The position numbers and the translations under genes are program-made. This document shows positions 23,535-33,632 of a DNA stretch of 49,031 nucleotides, piece after piece. Position 1 is the stretch's first letter; each line of letters begins with the position of its first letter. Under the pieces are notes generated by a model, which was given only the letters and a program-made list of their open reading frames with translations, had not been told where the DNA came from and searched no databases. This DNA comes from Phycisphaerales bacterium (lineage in GTDB: Bacteria; Planctomycetota; Phycisphaerae; Phycisphaerales; UBA1924), in contig JAJDDI010000034.1 in assembly GCA_029260375.1 (NCBI GenBank), positions 1 through 49,031 on the forward strand. The letters run 5' to 3'.

Positions 23535-24095
23535 TCAGGGGCCGTCGGGAAGGGTGTAGGGGGTGTAGGGCTCGCCGCACTCGGGGCAGGGCCCGGGAGG
23601 GAGGCGCCAGAGGTCATAGCCACAGTTCAGGCAGACCGAGGTGCGAATCGAGCGTCGGAGGTGGAGGCGGCGATTCCGAGACAGCCCCAGGAAGCCCACC
23701 TGGAGCCCGCCTACAGCGAGCGCCTTGTTAGCACGGTCGTTCGCGGCGCCCACGAGCATGACCGGGATGAAGAAAGTCGGGAGCGTGATGCAGGAAAGCA
23801 GCGCCAGGACCCCGATCCAGATGAGGTTGAATCCGAGGGCTCTGAGCAGCGCGCAGTAGGTGACGAGCACGACAACCCATGCGGGACCGATCACAGCAAG
23901 CCAGATCATCGGTGGATCGACACGTCCGAGATACAGCGGCCGAGAGTAGTACACGATGGCTGCTGCGGGCAGGAGCCAGAGGACCATGGCGGCTGCGGCC
24001 CAGTTCAATCGGCGTTGCCAGGTCGCGATCCGAACCACTCGAAGGCACTGATCTCGAGTAAGACGGTCAATCAGCGTCGTTGCTTCAATCGCCAT
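23535..24095 (-). CDS. Membrane protein with C-terminal zinc ribbon
   Basis: 186 residues. Four hydrophobic helices occupy about residues 30-50, 62-82, 88-110 and a weaker one near 125. The C-terminus is a zinc ribbon, VCLNCGYDLWRLPPGPCPECGEPY, with two CxxC pairs. This is the reverse order of the protein at 22018-22884, which has its ribbon at the N-terminus. No known function. Its start lies within the 3' end of the sulfotransferase upstream (11-bp overlap), so the genes are likely co-transcribed. Confidence 0.7.
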   Translation of the reverse strand: MAIEATTLIDRLTRDQCLRVVRIATWQRRLNWAAAAMVLWLLPAAAIVYYSRPLYLGRVDPPMIWLAVIGPAWVVVLVTYCALLRALGFNLIWIGVLALLSCITLPTFFIPVMLVGAANDRANKALAVGGLQVGFLGLSRNRRLHLRRSIRTSVCLNCGYDLWRLPPGPCPECGEPYTPYTLPDGP

Positions 24096-25557
24096 CGCCG
24101 AATGCCTCGATCAGCGGCCCGACGTGCTTCTCGTAGTTCTTCCAGCGTTTGACCGAGGAGGTGTACATCGGCTGGCGGACCTGCTCGTTGGAGGAAGTGC
24201 GGACGACGCGGTCGGTCTGGTGGAAGCTCAGGCAGGCGTCGTCCCACTCGAGCCCGGCGAACTCGACCAGGCGGCGGGACTGGGCCTCCTGGTCGCGGAC
24301 CATGTCCTCGTAGACCAGCTCCATGATGGGCAGGGAGAGGGTCCGCTGCCAGTGGCGCATCATGCGCTCGTGGTCCTTGAAGACCGCGGCGCTGTGGGCA
24401 AGGGTGTTGCGCCAGGGGTGCGGGCCGTAGAAGTTCTGGAAGTAGCAGGAGAGGCAGGTGTCGATGGGGTTGCGTCGGCACCAGATGACGCGGGCGTTGG
24501 GGGCGATGGTCTGGAGGAGGGCGAGGTGGCGCCAGTTGCCGGGCATCTTGTCGGTGAAGCGGGCGGCGCGCCGGGCCTTGGGCGGGATGGACGAGGCCAG
24601 CGAGCGAGCGGCGCGGTCCACGCTGTCCTGATCATTCAGGCGGGCCGGGTTGGCCAGGACGTAGGTCTGGGAGGTGTCGGGGACGCCGAGCAGCTCGGAG
24701 CTGACCTTGGCGAGATGGTCGCGCTCACCGCCGGCCTCGAGCTGCGGGTGGGAGGCGAGGATCTGCTCGGCCAAGGAGGTGCCCGAGCGGGGCATGCCGA
24801 CGATGAAGATGAGGTTGTCGGCGGGCTTGCTGGGCTTTGGGAGCGCGGCGAGGGCGTCGGGGGTCCAGGCGTTGATCATGCGGTCGATGAACGCAGAATG
24901 CTCTTGCACGTCGAAGGGCTTGCGGACGGACTCGTTGGCCCGTTGGTAGGCGGCCCAGGCCTCGTCGTAGCGTTGGACCTTGTCGAGCATCTTGCCCAAT
25001 GCGTACAGGAGGCCGACCTTCTGGCTCTCGGGGAACTTGGGATCATCGGCGAAGCGTTGGAGCAGGGCGATGGCCTCGGCGCGCTGACCGGCCTTGGCGA
25101 GAGGGGCGGCGATGGAGGCCGCGGCGTTGGGCTCGGTCAGGCCCCGGGCGAACTGGGCCCGTGCCAGGGCGATGGCCTCGTCGTCCTTTCCGAGCATGGC
25201 CAGGAGATCGACCTTGGAGGCGACGGCGGGCTCCCAGTCGGGGCGGAGGGCCAGGGCGCGTTCGATGGCCATGCGCGCGGGGGCGTACTGCTCCTTCAGG
25301 CTGTAGGCCCGCGCCAGCTCGATCATGGGCGAGGGCGTCTTTGGGTTGCATGTTGCGGCGAGCTTGAGCTCGGTGATCGCGCGGTCCACCTGGCCCAGGC
25401 CCAGCATGCAGCAGCCCATCGAGTAGCGCAGGCCCCAGTGCTTGGGGAAGGCCTGGATCAGCGGCTCGTAGAGCGGGACGGCCTCGGCGAATCGTCCGGA
25501 CTCGAACAGGGCGTGCGCCCTGGGCAGGCGTGGGTCTGAGAGGAGGTCGGTGGCCAT
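24085..25557 (-). CDS. TPR-repeat sulfotransferase (paralogue 4)
   Basis: 490 residues. TPR helices cover about residues 10-225 (HALFESGRFAEAVPLYEPLIQAFPKHWGL begins a typical unit). The PAPS loop is IFIVGMPRSGTSLAEQIL. The second motif is divergent: VIWCRRNPIDTCLSCYFQNF instead of HCVRDPRDTC. The C-terminal block ELVYEDMVRDQEAQSRRLVEFAGLEWDDACL matches paralogue 2. It is separated from the other three by bL21 and the zinc-ribbon genes and lies just downstream of typA. Substrate unknown. Confidence 0.9.
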   Translation of the reverse strand: MATDLLSDPRLPRAHALFESGRFAEAVPLYEPLIQAFPKHWGLRYSMGCCMLGLGQVDRAITELKLAATCNPKTPSPMIELARAYSLKEQYAPARMAIERALALRPDWEPAVASKVDLLAMLGKDDEAIALARAQFARGLTEPNAAASIAAPLAKAGQRAEAIALLQRFADDPKFPESQKVGLLYALGKMLDKVQRYDEAWAAYQRANESVRKPFDVQEHSAFIDRMINAWTPDALAALPKPSKPADNLIFIVGMPRSGTSLAEQILASHPQLEAGGERDHLAKVSSELLGVPDTSQTYVLANPARLNDQDSVDRAARSLASSIPPKARRAARFTDKMPGNWRHLALLQTIAPNARVIWCRRNPIDTCLSCYFQNFYGPHPWRNTLAHSAAVFKDHERMMRHWQRTLSLPIMELVYEDMVRDQEAQSRRLVEFAGLEWDDACLSFHQTDRVVRTSSNEQVRQPMYTSSVKRWKNYEKHVGPLIEAFGDGD

Positions 25558-25580
25558 GGATCCGTCCGGGGCTGGGCGCG

Positions 25581-27491
<1,911 letters not shown>

Positions 27492-27827
27492 GGGGTTGCT
27501 CGTGGTCGTGGCGTGAGCGCCGGTTCTGGTCTGGACGGGACGCGAGAGATGATAGCCCGGCGGCGGTGGACGACGGGCTTGGTTCTCGGGTCTGGAAGAG
27601 GGCGATAAGGCGCTTCCGGGTTCGCCCGGATTGCCCAGGATCCCGGGCGGGGCGCTGAACTTGAGGCGGCGGGCGCGCAGGTCTTGAACGCGGGAACGCG
27701 TTCGGGGAAGCTCAGGTCAGCGCTCGGAGAGTGCGGGTATTCAGGCACGCGTGGGCAGGCACTGCCCCGCTCGAGGCTCTCGTTCGCGGAGCGGCGCCGG
27801 GCCGGCGAGACATCAAGAGGTGACGCA
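27492..27827. other. Intergenic region between divergent typA and PEP-CTERM-like gene
   Basis: 336 bp between divergent genes. It probably holds both promoters; a TATCAT that could be the -10 of typA is seen near 27550 on the minus strand. No ORF or clear structure is supported. Confidence 0.5.
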
Positions 27828-28592
27828 ATGAATGCGACGCGAAGCGCTGTGACGGCGCTCATGGTTATGGTGTGCGCCGGGGGCGTGAGCCCCGGGCAGG
27901 ACATGACACGGGTCTACCGGAACAGCTTTGAATCGAGCGCGGATGTCGGCTCGGAGTGGTCGGTCAACACCCACACGAACCGGCGGAACTTTTCGGGCTT
28001 CCTCGGGCGCCTGAGCTACGAGCGGGTCACGCTGCGTTTGGCGACGCCTGACATCGTGATCCCGGACGACCCTGATCCCGTCGATCCGGACCCGGACGAG
28101 CCGGACATCGGGCGCCCGGTGTTCAAGAAGTTCGGGCGCCCCGTCTCGACGCGCCCGCGAGCGAGCAGCGACGTCACGTTCAGCCTCCGGTTCGATCTGT
28201 ACCTGATCGATTCATGGGACGGGGACCACCCGACGTACGGCGACGACCGGCTGATCGTGGACGTCAACGGGCGCACGCTGTTCGACGAATCGCTCAGCAC
28301 GCACATCAATCAGACGAACTTTCGCGACCCGGACCAGTGGGGCACGGATCTGGGGTACGGGTCGTGGAACGACGCGATCTACCGGGACATCCAGCTCTTG
28401 TTCACCCTCGAGGAGGGCGAGGAGTTCATCGAGCTCGGCTTCTTCGGGACCGCGGCACAGGGGTTCAGCGACGAGTCGTGGGGCATCGACAACGTGCGTC
28501 TGGACTACTTCGTGGGAACCATCCCCTCGCCCGCGGGGCTGTCGCTGCTGGTGTGCGCCGGCGCGGTGGCGGGCGCCCGGAGGCGGCGCTAG
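27828..28592 (+). CDS. Secreted protein with PEP-CTERM-like tail
   Basis: 254 residues from the ATG at 27828 (AAGAGGTG 6 nt upstream). The signal peptide is residues 1-24 (ALMVMVCAGGVSPGQ). A Pro/Asp repeat (DDPDPVDPDPDEPD) lies near residue 83. The remainder looks like a carbohydrate-binding-type beta-sandwich: FSLRFDLYLIDSWDGD, LIVDVNGRTLFDE, GFSDESWGIDNVRLDYF. The C-terminus is PSP + hydrophobic helix + RRRR, the same sorting-tail layout as in 66-644. The stop codon overlaps the stop of the convergent gene (shared CTAG). Confidence 0.8.
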   Translation: MNATRSAVTALMVMVCAGGVSPGQDMTRVYRNSFESSADVGSEWSVNTHTNRRNFSGFLGRLSYERVTLRLATPDIVIPDDPDPVDPDPDEPDIGRPVFKKFGRPVSTRPRASSDVTFSLRFDLYLIDSWDGDHPTYGDDRLIVDVNGRTLFDESLSTHINQTNFRDPDQWGTDLGYGSWNDAIYRDIQLLFTLEEGEEFIELGFFGTAAQGFSDESWGIDNVRLDYFVGTIPSPAGLSLLVCAGAVAGARRRR

Positions 28593-30238
28593 GGGAGCGA
28601 GCTTCGGGGTCCGGGCTCTTTGGGGTCCGGGCTCGGCGCGCCGAGCTGGGAGGCGTCGTCCAGGCGCATGTCGAGCTTGGCGCGCCCGGTCAGGACGGTC
28701 GGGGCGTGTGATCCGGGCGAGACCCGAGGCGGCTCGAGTGTGAGCGACCACGACAGGCGGTCGATGCGCGAGATGGCCTCGACCGGGGGCAGCGCCATCC
28801 ACGGCGCCTCGCCGATCGCCTGGCGAAGCGCGTGGGGACGGACGAGCCCGAGCGCGATTGTGCGGCCCAGCGTCTGCTCTTGGGGCTGGCGGGCCAGGGC
28901 ATTGACGAACGCGCGGACGTCCGAGGTCTCTCGGGGCTGCGCGGGCGCGAGGCGCAGCGCCCACCAGCGCGTGGCGTCGGGGTGCGGCGGCGAGTACGCC
29001 CAGGCGGCCCGGGTCCGGGCGCCGAACAGGCTTGAATCCGCGATCTCCAGCGGGGCGGTCCGCGCGGCGAGCGGGTACTGCCCCTCGATGGCGCCCTCGG
29101 GCAGGACGGAGCCGGGGCCGGGCGAGAGCAGGGCGCCGATCGCGCGATCGCCTTCCGCGACCGGATCACCGGGGTAGGTCGCCTCGGACGCCAGCGAGAG
29201 GCGGAGGCCGGTTGCGACGGGATCGGCGCGCTCGATCATGAGCAGGTTGCGCCCGCCCATGAGCCTGAGGAAGCGTTCGGGGACCTCGGGGAAGAGGGCG
29301 CCGATGGTCATGCCCGCGTCCGTCGCGGCGTCGAACCGATCGGGGGCGGACTCCATGACGAGGGCGAGCGCATCGGGGGCGAGTGCGTCAAAGCGCGCAA
29401 CGCTGACGGGGCGGGCGCCGATGGCGCCGCGTTGGTCGCCGGGTTTCTCGATGCGCAGGTCGGCCTGCCACCCGAGGTCCGTCGGGCGGACCGAGAGCGA
29501 GAGCGCGCCCGGGCCGGGTGTGCGGGCGGCGACGTGGAGAAAGGCGCCCGGCTGCGCCTGGGGACGACCGGGCGCTGCGCCGGTGGGCTTCGGGGGCTGG
29601 CGCGCGGCGGCGTGGGTGACGAGCGCGTCGATGATCGGCCTGAGCATGGAGTCGTCAACCGCCGGCGCCAGGAGCAGGATGGTCTGGTCATCGCCCGAGT
29701 CGGCCCTGGTGGCGAGCATGGCGAGCGAGAAGTCGCCGTGCTCGGCCGCGAGCACGGGCTGGCCGGCGACCTTGGCGCGGGGCGTGAGCTCGAGCCCCTT
29801 GCGGACGCGCTGCTCGATCTCCGCGGGGATCCACATCATGAGCGCCCAGGCGTTGTCCTTGCGGGCCTCGCCCACGCGCGGCGGGGACAGGGCGCGCCCG
29901 ACGAACACCACCCGGCGCCCGAGGAGCGCGTCGATCGCCTCGCGGGGGCCCAGGTCCAGGCGCTGGGCCAGCTCGGTCCATTGGCGGAACGTCGGGCGGA
30001 AGAAGCCCGAGTCAGCGATGGCCCGCTGCAGCGACCGGCCCGCGGGCGAGGAGAGGTTGGCGCTCAGGTCATCGGCGACGACCACGAGGCGCGCGTCGGC
30101 GGGCATCGAGGCGATGAGGTTCCATGCGTCGTCGCTCTGCGGCGACCGGGCGAGTGCGGGGCCAACGAGGATGAGCGAGAGCGCCAGCGCGATCGGCGCC
30201 GCCCGGTTGAACACGCGTCGCTGGTTCATGGCCCTCAT
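28589..30238 (-). CDS. Hypothetical exported protein in an ECF sigma operon
   Basis: 549 residues. A signal peptide is visible (PIALALSLILVGPALARS, about residues 14-31); the start could also be the Met at 30229. The mature part is Ala/Arg/Pro-rich, with no catalytic motif. It alternates strands such as DARLVVVADDLSANL, FLHVAARTPGPGALSLSV and DALALVMESAPDRF, as in periplasmic sensor domains. It follows the anti-sigma gene by 11 bp, so it is the third gene of an ECF sigma operon and may be part of the signal path. That role is inferred from position only. Confidence 0.65.
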   Translation of the reverse strand: MRAMNQRRVFNRAAPIALALSLILVGPALARSPQSDDAWNLIASMPADARLVVVADDLSANLSSPAGRSLQRAIADSGFFRPTFRQWTELAQRLDLGPREAIDALLGRRVVFVGRALSPPRVGEARKDNAWALMMWIPAEIEQRVRKGLELTPRAKVAGQPVLAAEHGDFSLAMLATRADSGDDQTILLLAPAVDDSMLRPIIDALVTHAAARQPPKPTGAAPGRPQAQPGAFLHVAARTPGPGALSLSVRPTDLGWQADLRIEKPGDQRGAIGARPVSVARFDALAPDALALVMESAPDRFDAATDAGMTIGALFPEVPERFLRLMGGRNLLMIERADPVATGLRLSLASEATYPGDPVAEGDRAIGALLSPGPGSVLPEGAIEGQYPLAARTAPLEIADSSLFGARTRAAWAYSPPHPDATRWWALRLAPAQPRETSDVRAFVNALARQPQEQTLGRTIALGLVRPHALRQAIGEAPWMALPPVEAISRIDRLSWSLTLEPPRVSPGSHAPTVLTGRAKLDMRLDDASQLGAPSPDPKEPGPRSSLP

Positions 30239-30249
30239 GTTCCGTTGCG

Positions 30250-31014
30250 TCAGGGGAGGACGCCGCGAAGGGTCCGGGTGTGATCATCGCGGAGTGAGAC
30301 GGTCTCGGACTCGGGGCGGGGGAAGCGGGCGTCGGGTGCGCTCGACTTGAAGCGGATCAGCATGGTCGCGCTGAAGGCGCGACCCGGCTGGGCGGTCGTG
30401 CCCGGGTCCGCGGGCGGGGCGTTGAGCGAGACCAGGGTGAAGGCGGCGCGCACTCGGGGGGCGGCGGGGCGCGTGAGTTCGAGCTGCTCGACGCGGACGA
30501 AGCCGGCGCGGGTGTCGCTCCGCGGGAGCGAGACAAGGGAACTGCACGCCTGGTCCACGCCGGAGCGGAGGGTGTTGGCGCCCTGGATCGCGTCGCCCAT
30601 CAGCGCGTCGTTGACGTCGGCCAGCGGGGTGTCGCGGGGCGTGAGGCTCAGGGCTTCGGGCCAGGCGCGTTGGGCGCCGGCGACGCCCAGCAGCACGAGC
30701 AGGACCGCGCCAGACACACCAAGGCGGGCGGCGCGGGTGACGCGGCGGAGGCGCCTGGGCAGGAACCGGCGGCGCCCATCGGCGCGGGCCAGGATCTGCG
30801 CGGTCAGGTCCGGGGCGATGGGCTGGTCCTTGAGCGCCGCGAGCGCCTCGGCGGTTCGTTCGAGCTCGGTTCGCGTGTGCGCGTCGTGGCGCACGGCCCC
30901 CAAGATCTGGCGCTGGGCTTCGGGCGAGAGCTCGCGATCGAAGAGCGCATCGACCAGCGCGTCGGGAACGCGCGGGTCGGGATCTCGGATCGGCTGGTCC
31001 GCCTCGAAACTCAC
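30250..31014 (-). CDS. Predicted transmembrane anti-sigma factor
   Basis: 254 residues. The N-terminal cytosolic part (VPDALVDALFDRELSPEAQRQIL, HDAHTRTELERTAEALAALKDQP) is the helical pattern of anti-sigma factors, but it lacks the zinc motif HxxxCxxC. A single transmembrane helix lies at about residues 97-114 (LGVSGAVLLVLLGVAGA). The C-terminal 140 residues are exposed outside the membrane. It overlaps the sigma gene by 4 bp, which supports the pairing. The ligand or signal is unknown. Confidence 0.8.
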   Translation of the reverse strand: MSFEADQPIRDPDPRVPDALVDALFDRELSPEAQRQILGAVRHDAHTRTELERTAEALAALKDQPIAPDLTAQILARADGRRRFLPRRLRRVTRAARLGVSGAVLLVLLGVAGAQRAWPEALSLTPRDTPLADVNDALMGDAIQGANTLRSGVDQACSSLVSLPRSDTRAGFVRVEQLELTRPAAPRVRAAFTLVSLNAPPADPGTTAQPGRAFSATMLIRFKSSAPDARFPRPESETVSLRDDHTRTLRGVLP

Positions 31015-31598
31015 AGCGACGCCTCCTGCAGGTTCATGCCCGCGCCGTCCTGGCGAGACTCGATGAGCGTGCGGAGGCGCTTGCGCCCGCGGTGCAGATG
31101 ACTCTTGACGGTGCCCTCGGGCATGTCGAGGTGGCGGGCGATGAGGGCGATGGGCCAGTCGAGCTGGTGGAAGAGCACGACGACCTCGCGCTGGTCGGGC
31201 GAGAGGTTCATCAGCGCGTCCTGGAGCGCGTCGCGCATGACGCCCTGCTGTTCGTGGGCGACGACGGGGGCGTGGGGCTCGGCGCCCTTGCCGCGCCAGG
31301 CCCCCACCATGTCCGTGTCGTACGCCGGGCGGTGCTTGGCGCAGGCGTTGAGGTACAGGCGCCTGGCGATGGTGAAGAGCCAGGTGCTGAAGCGGTAGCG
31401 AAAGTCGAAGCGGTCGAGGTTGGTCAGAACGCGGACGAAGGCCTCTTGGACGATGTCCTCGGCGACGTCTGGCCTGCCGGACATGCGGAGCATGTAGGCG
31501 TAGAGCGACTGCTGGTGGTGGCGGATGATGCCCGACGCGGCGTCCTGGTCGCCCTCGGCGGCCAGTTCGATCAGGCGTCGTTCTTCTGCACGCTCCAT
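31011..31598 (-). CDS. ECF-family RNA polymerase sigma factor
   Basis: 195 residues. Region 2 is YAYMLRMSGRPDVAEDIVQEAFVRVLTNLDRFDFRYRFSTWLFTIARRLY. Region 4 is LSPDQREVVVLFHQLDWPIALIARHLDMPEGTVKSHLHRGRKRL, with a clear helix-turn-helix. No region 1 or 3 is present, as expected for ECF sigmas. Its stop overlaps the anti-sigma start by 4 bp, so the two are one transcription unit. Whether it activates its own promoter cannot be judged, since no promoter motif was identified. Confidence 0.93.
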   Translation of the reverse strand: MERAEERRLIELAAEGDQDAASGIIRHHQQSLYAYMLRMSGRPDVAEDIVQEAFVRVLTNLDRFDFRYRFSTWLFTIARRLYLNACAKHRPAYDTDMVGAWRGKGAEPHAPVVAHEQQGVMRDALQDALMNLSPDQREVVVLFHQLDWPIALIARHLDMPEGTVKSHLHRGRKRLRTLIESRQDGAGMNLQEASL

Positions 31599-31741
31599 GC
31601 GGTCGCTCCTCTACGGCTCAGTCTACCGGGGCCCGGGGCGGGGGTTGCCCCCAAATTGTGCGATGCCAGTGCTTTGTACGGGTTCGGGGGTGTTCCGTTT
31701 CCAGAGATCCGGGAAGTGGCGGGAAGTTCTGACACGAAAGA

Positions 31742-31776
31742 CCGGCGGCCCGGGGGATAGGAACCCGGACCGCCGG
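31742..31776 (-). terminator. Terminator downstream of the B12-domain gene
   Basis: 13-bp arms (31742-31754 and 31764-31776) with one mismatch and a 9-nt loop. On the minus strand the tail is TCTTTCGTG. It follows the gene at 31802-32515. Confidence 0.6.
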
Positions 31777-31801
31777 CAGGGATGGCTGGACGCGGGGTCG
31801 G

Positions 31802-32515
31802 TCAGGCGGCCTTGGGGAGGCGACGCTTGCGGCCCACGGTGCGCTGGTCCTCGGTGGCGCGGGTCTCGGGCTCCTCGAGGAGCATCTGGACGAGTTCGAG
31901 CGGTTCGGTGGCCCAGAGGTCGGCGCCGATCTCCTCGGCGAGCCCGTCGGCTCGGTTGAAGACGCCGCCGCCGACGGCGATCTGCGTGTCGGTGCAGGCG
32001 CCCACCTCGTGGAGGTTGTCGATGATCATGCGGATGTGGGGCAGGTCCGAGGGGGCGGAGCAGAACATGAGCAGGACGTCGGGGTGTTCCTGCTGGACGA
32101 GGGACTGGATCTCGTCGGCGGGGACGCCGCCACCGGAGAAGCGGACGCGGAAGCCGTGGGCTTCGAGCAGGTCTACGCCCATCTGGGCGCCCAGTTCAGA
32201 GCCCTCGTCGGGGCCGCAGGCGGCGAAGACGCGCCGACCGGCCGGGGGAGTCTCGACGCGGGCCAGCAGGTTGCTGGCGTTCTGATCGACGATCGTGCGG
32301 AGCAGGCGGGTGGAGAGGTGGTAGCCCAGGGCGGTGATCTGGTCGTTGCGGTGGAGGCGCTCGACCATGTCGTAGGTGGGCCAGAAGAGATCGGTGATCA
32401 GCGATTGGGGCGAGACGCCCAGGTGGGTTTGTTCTTCGATGATGCGCCGGGCCTCGGGGCGGGCGCCGCTGACGATGGTTTCAAAGAAGCGTTCGATGAC
32501 GATGTCTTGGCTCAT
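31802..32515 (-). CDS. B12-binding-domain-like regulator, degenerate cobalamin site
   Basis: 237 residues from the ATG at 32515, with AGGGAG upstream. Residues about 1-85 form a helical cap (LITDLFWPTYDMVERLHRNDQITALGYHLSTRLL), and about 95-215 a Rossmann-like B12-binding fold (VFAACGPDEGSELGAQMGVDLLEAHGFRVRFSGGGVPADEI, then DVLLMFCSAP and IAVGGGVF). In cobalamin-binding members a DxHxxG or PGExHxxG motif supplies the axial histidine. Here the matching segment is PDEGSELG, so the His is Ser106 and no axial ligand is visible. It has no DNA-binding domain. It may bind another ligand, or cobalamin without histidine. Confidence 0.75.
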   Translation of the reverse strand: MSQDIVIERFFETIVSGARPEARRIIEEQTHLGVSPQSLITDLFWPTYDMVERLHRNDQITALGYHLSTRLLRTIVDQNASNLLARVETPPAGRRVFAACGPDEGSELGAQMGVDLLEAHGFRVRFSGGGVPADEIQSLVQQEHPDVLLMFCSAPSDLPHIRMIIDNLHEVGACTDTQIAVGGGVFNRADGLAEEIGADLWATEPLELVQMLLEEPETRATEDQRTVGRKRRLPKAA

Positions 32516-32750
32516 GGCTTGGACTCCCTGCGATCCACGTGAGTGGCGTTTCTCGTTGCGTGTTCCGGGCGCCTCCCAGCCCCCGGTTCGCGGAACGAGC
32601 ACGCCCGCGACAGGGCAGGTATCGAGCGCGGGTGGGCGATGGCGTGAGGGTTGCGAAGTTGCCACGGGGGGGCGGGCCAAAGCTGCGCAGTTGGGGCGTT
32701 ATTGGACGCAGATACGGTCCGAGAACGACCCGCAGAGACGTCTGTGTTCG

Positions 32751-33581
32751 TTATTGGACCGATGCGGCGCGGGAGGCGCTGTGGCAGACGCAGACGCCCA
32801 GGGTGAGCGGGCGCTGGGTCAGGCCCGCGAACCCCGCATCAATGATGGCCTTGCCAAGCTGGGCGCGGTCCATGAACTGGTCCACGCTCTTGGGGAGGTA
32901 GGCGTAGGCGCCGGAGCGGTCGCGGCTGATGAGGGCCGCGGTGCGGGGCATGATGACCTTGCAGTAGAGGTCGTTGCCCCAGCGGACGGGGGCAAAGCGC
33001 GGGCGGTCGAACTCGAGGATGACCAGGCGCCCGCCGGGCTTGAGGACGCGGGCGAACTCGCGCAGGGCCACGGCGGGGTCCTGAACATTGCGGATGCCGA
33101 AGGCGATGGTGAGCGCGTCGAAGCTCGCGTCCTCGAAGGGCAGTGCCATCGCGTCACCCTCGATGTAGGACACCTTGGCGGCGGTGTCGCTCGGCAGGCG
33201 TTTGTGCTTGGTCTGGGCGACGTCGAGCATCTGGCGGGTGAAGTCGAGCCCGACGACCTCGGAGGCGTTGGTTCGGGCGAGGGCTTCGGTGAGGTCGCCC
33301 GTGCCGCAGGCGACGTCGAGGACGCGGGCGGCGCGCTGGATGGCGGCGGCCTTGACGGCGGCCTTGCGCCAGGCCTGGTCGCGTCCGAAGGAGTGGAGGC
33401 GGTTGTTGAGGTCGTAGGAGCCGGCGATGGCGGCGAACATGGCCCGCACGCGGGGGGCCTTGTCCTCACGGGTGTGGACGCTGTCAAGCGACTCACCCGC
33501 CCACGCACCGCCCGAAACGGGCGCCGGCGCGTTCGGCGCGGACGGGGCGGGGGTGGTCGTGCTAGGCTCGGTCATCGGCAT
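32751..33581 (-). CDS. Ubiquinone/menaquinone methyltransferase (UbiE/MenG)
   Basis: 276 residues from the ATG at 33581; a Met at 33617 is also possible. A disordered Pro/Thr/Ala N-terminus precedes the domain: MFAAIAGSYDLNNRLHSFGRDQAWR, the SAM-binding motif VLDVACGTGDLTEAL, VVGLDFTRQMLDVA, YIEGDAMALPFEDASFDALTIAFGIRNV and FARVLKPGGRLVILEF, all in the order of UbiE/MenG. It methylates the ring of demethylmenaquinone (or of the ubiquinone precursor), the last step of quinone synthesis. Neighbours are not quinone genes. Confidence 0.92.
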   Translation of the reverse strand: MPMTEPSTTTPAPSAPNAPAPVSGGAWAGESLDSVHTREDKAPRVRAMFAAIAGSYDLNNRLHSFGRDQAWRKAAVKAAAIQRAARVLDVACGTGDLTEALARTNASEVVGLDFTRQMLDVAQTKHKRLPSDTAAKVSYIEGDAMALPFEDASFDALTIAFGIRNVQDPAVALREFARVLKPGGRLVILEFDRPRFAPVRWGNDLYCKVIMPRTAALISRDRSGAYAYLPKSVDQFMDRAQLGKAIIDAGFAGLTQRPLTLGVCVCHSASRAASVQ

Positions 33582-33632
33582 CTGCGTCTCGATGGTAGCT
33601 CCTTGGGGGGCTGACATCGGGAGGCGATCACG

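Noticed and set aside
28605..28640. A tandem GGGGTCCGGGCTC direct repeat
   Set aside because: It falls in the Pro/Ser-rich C-terminus of the exported protein and is explained by simple codon repetition.
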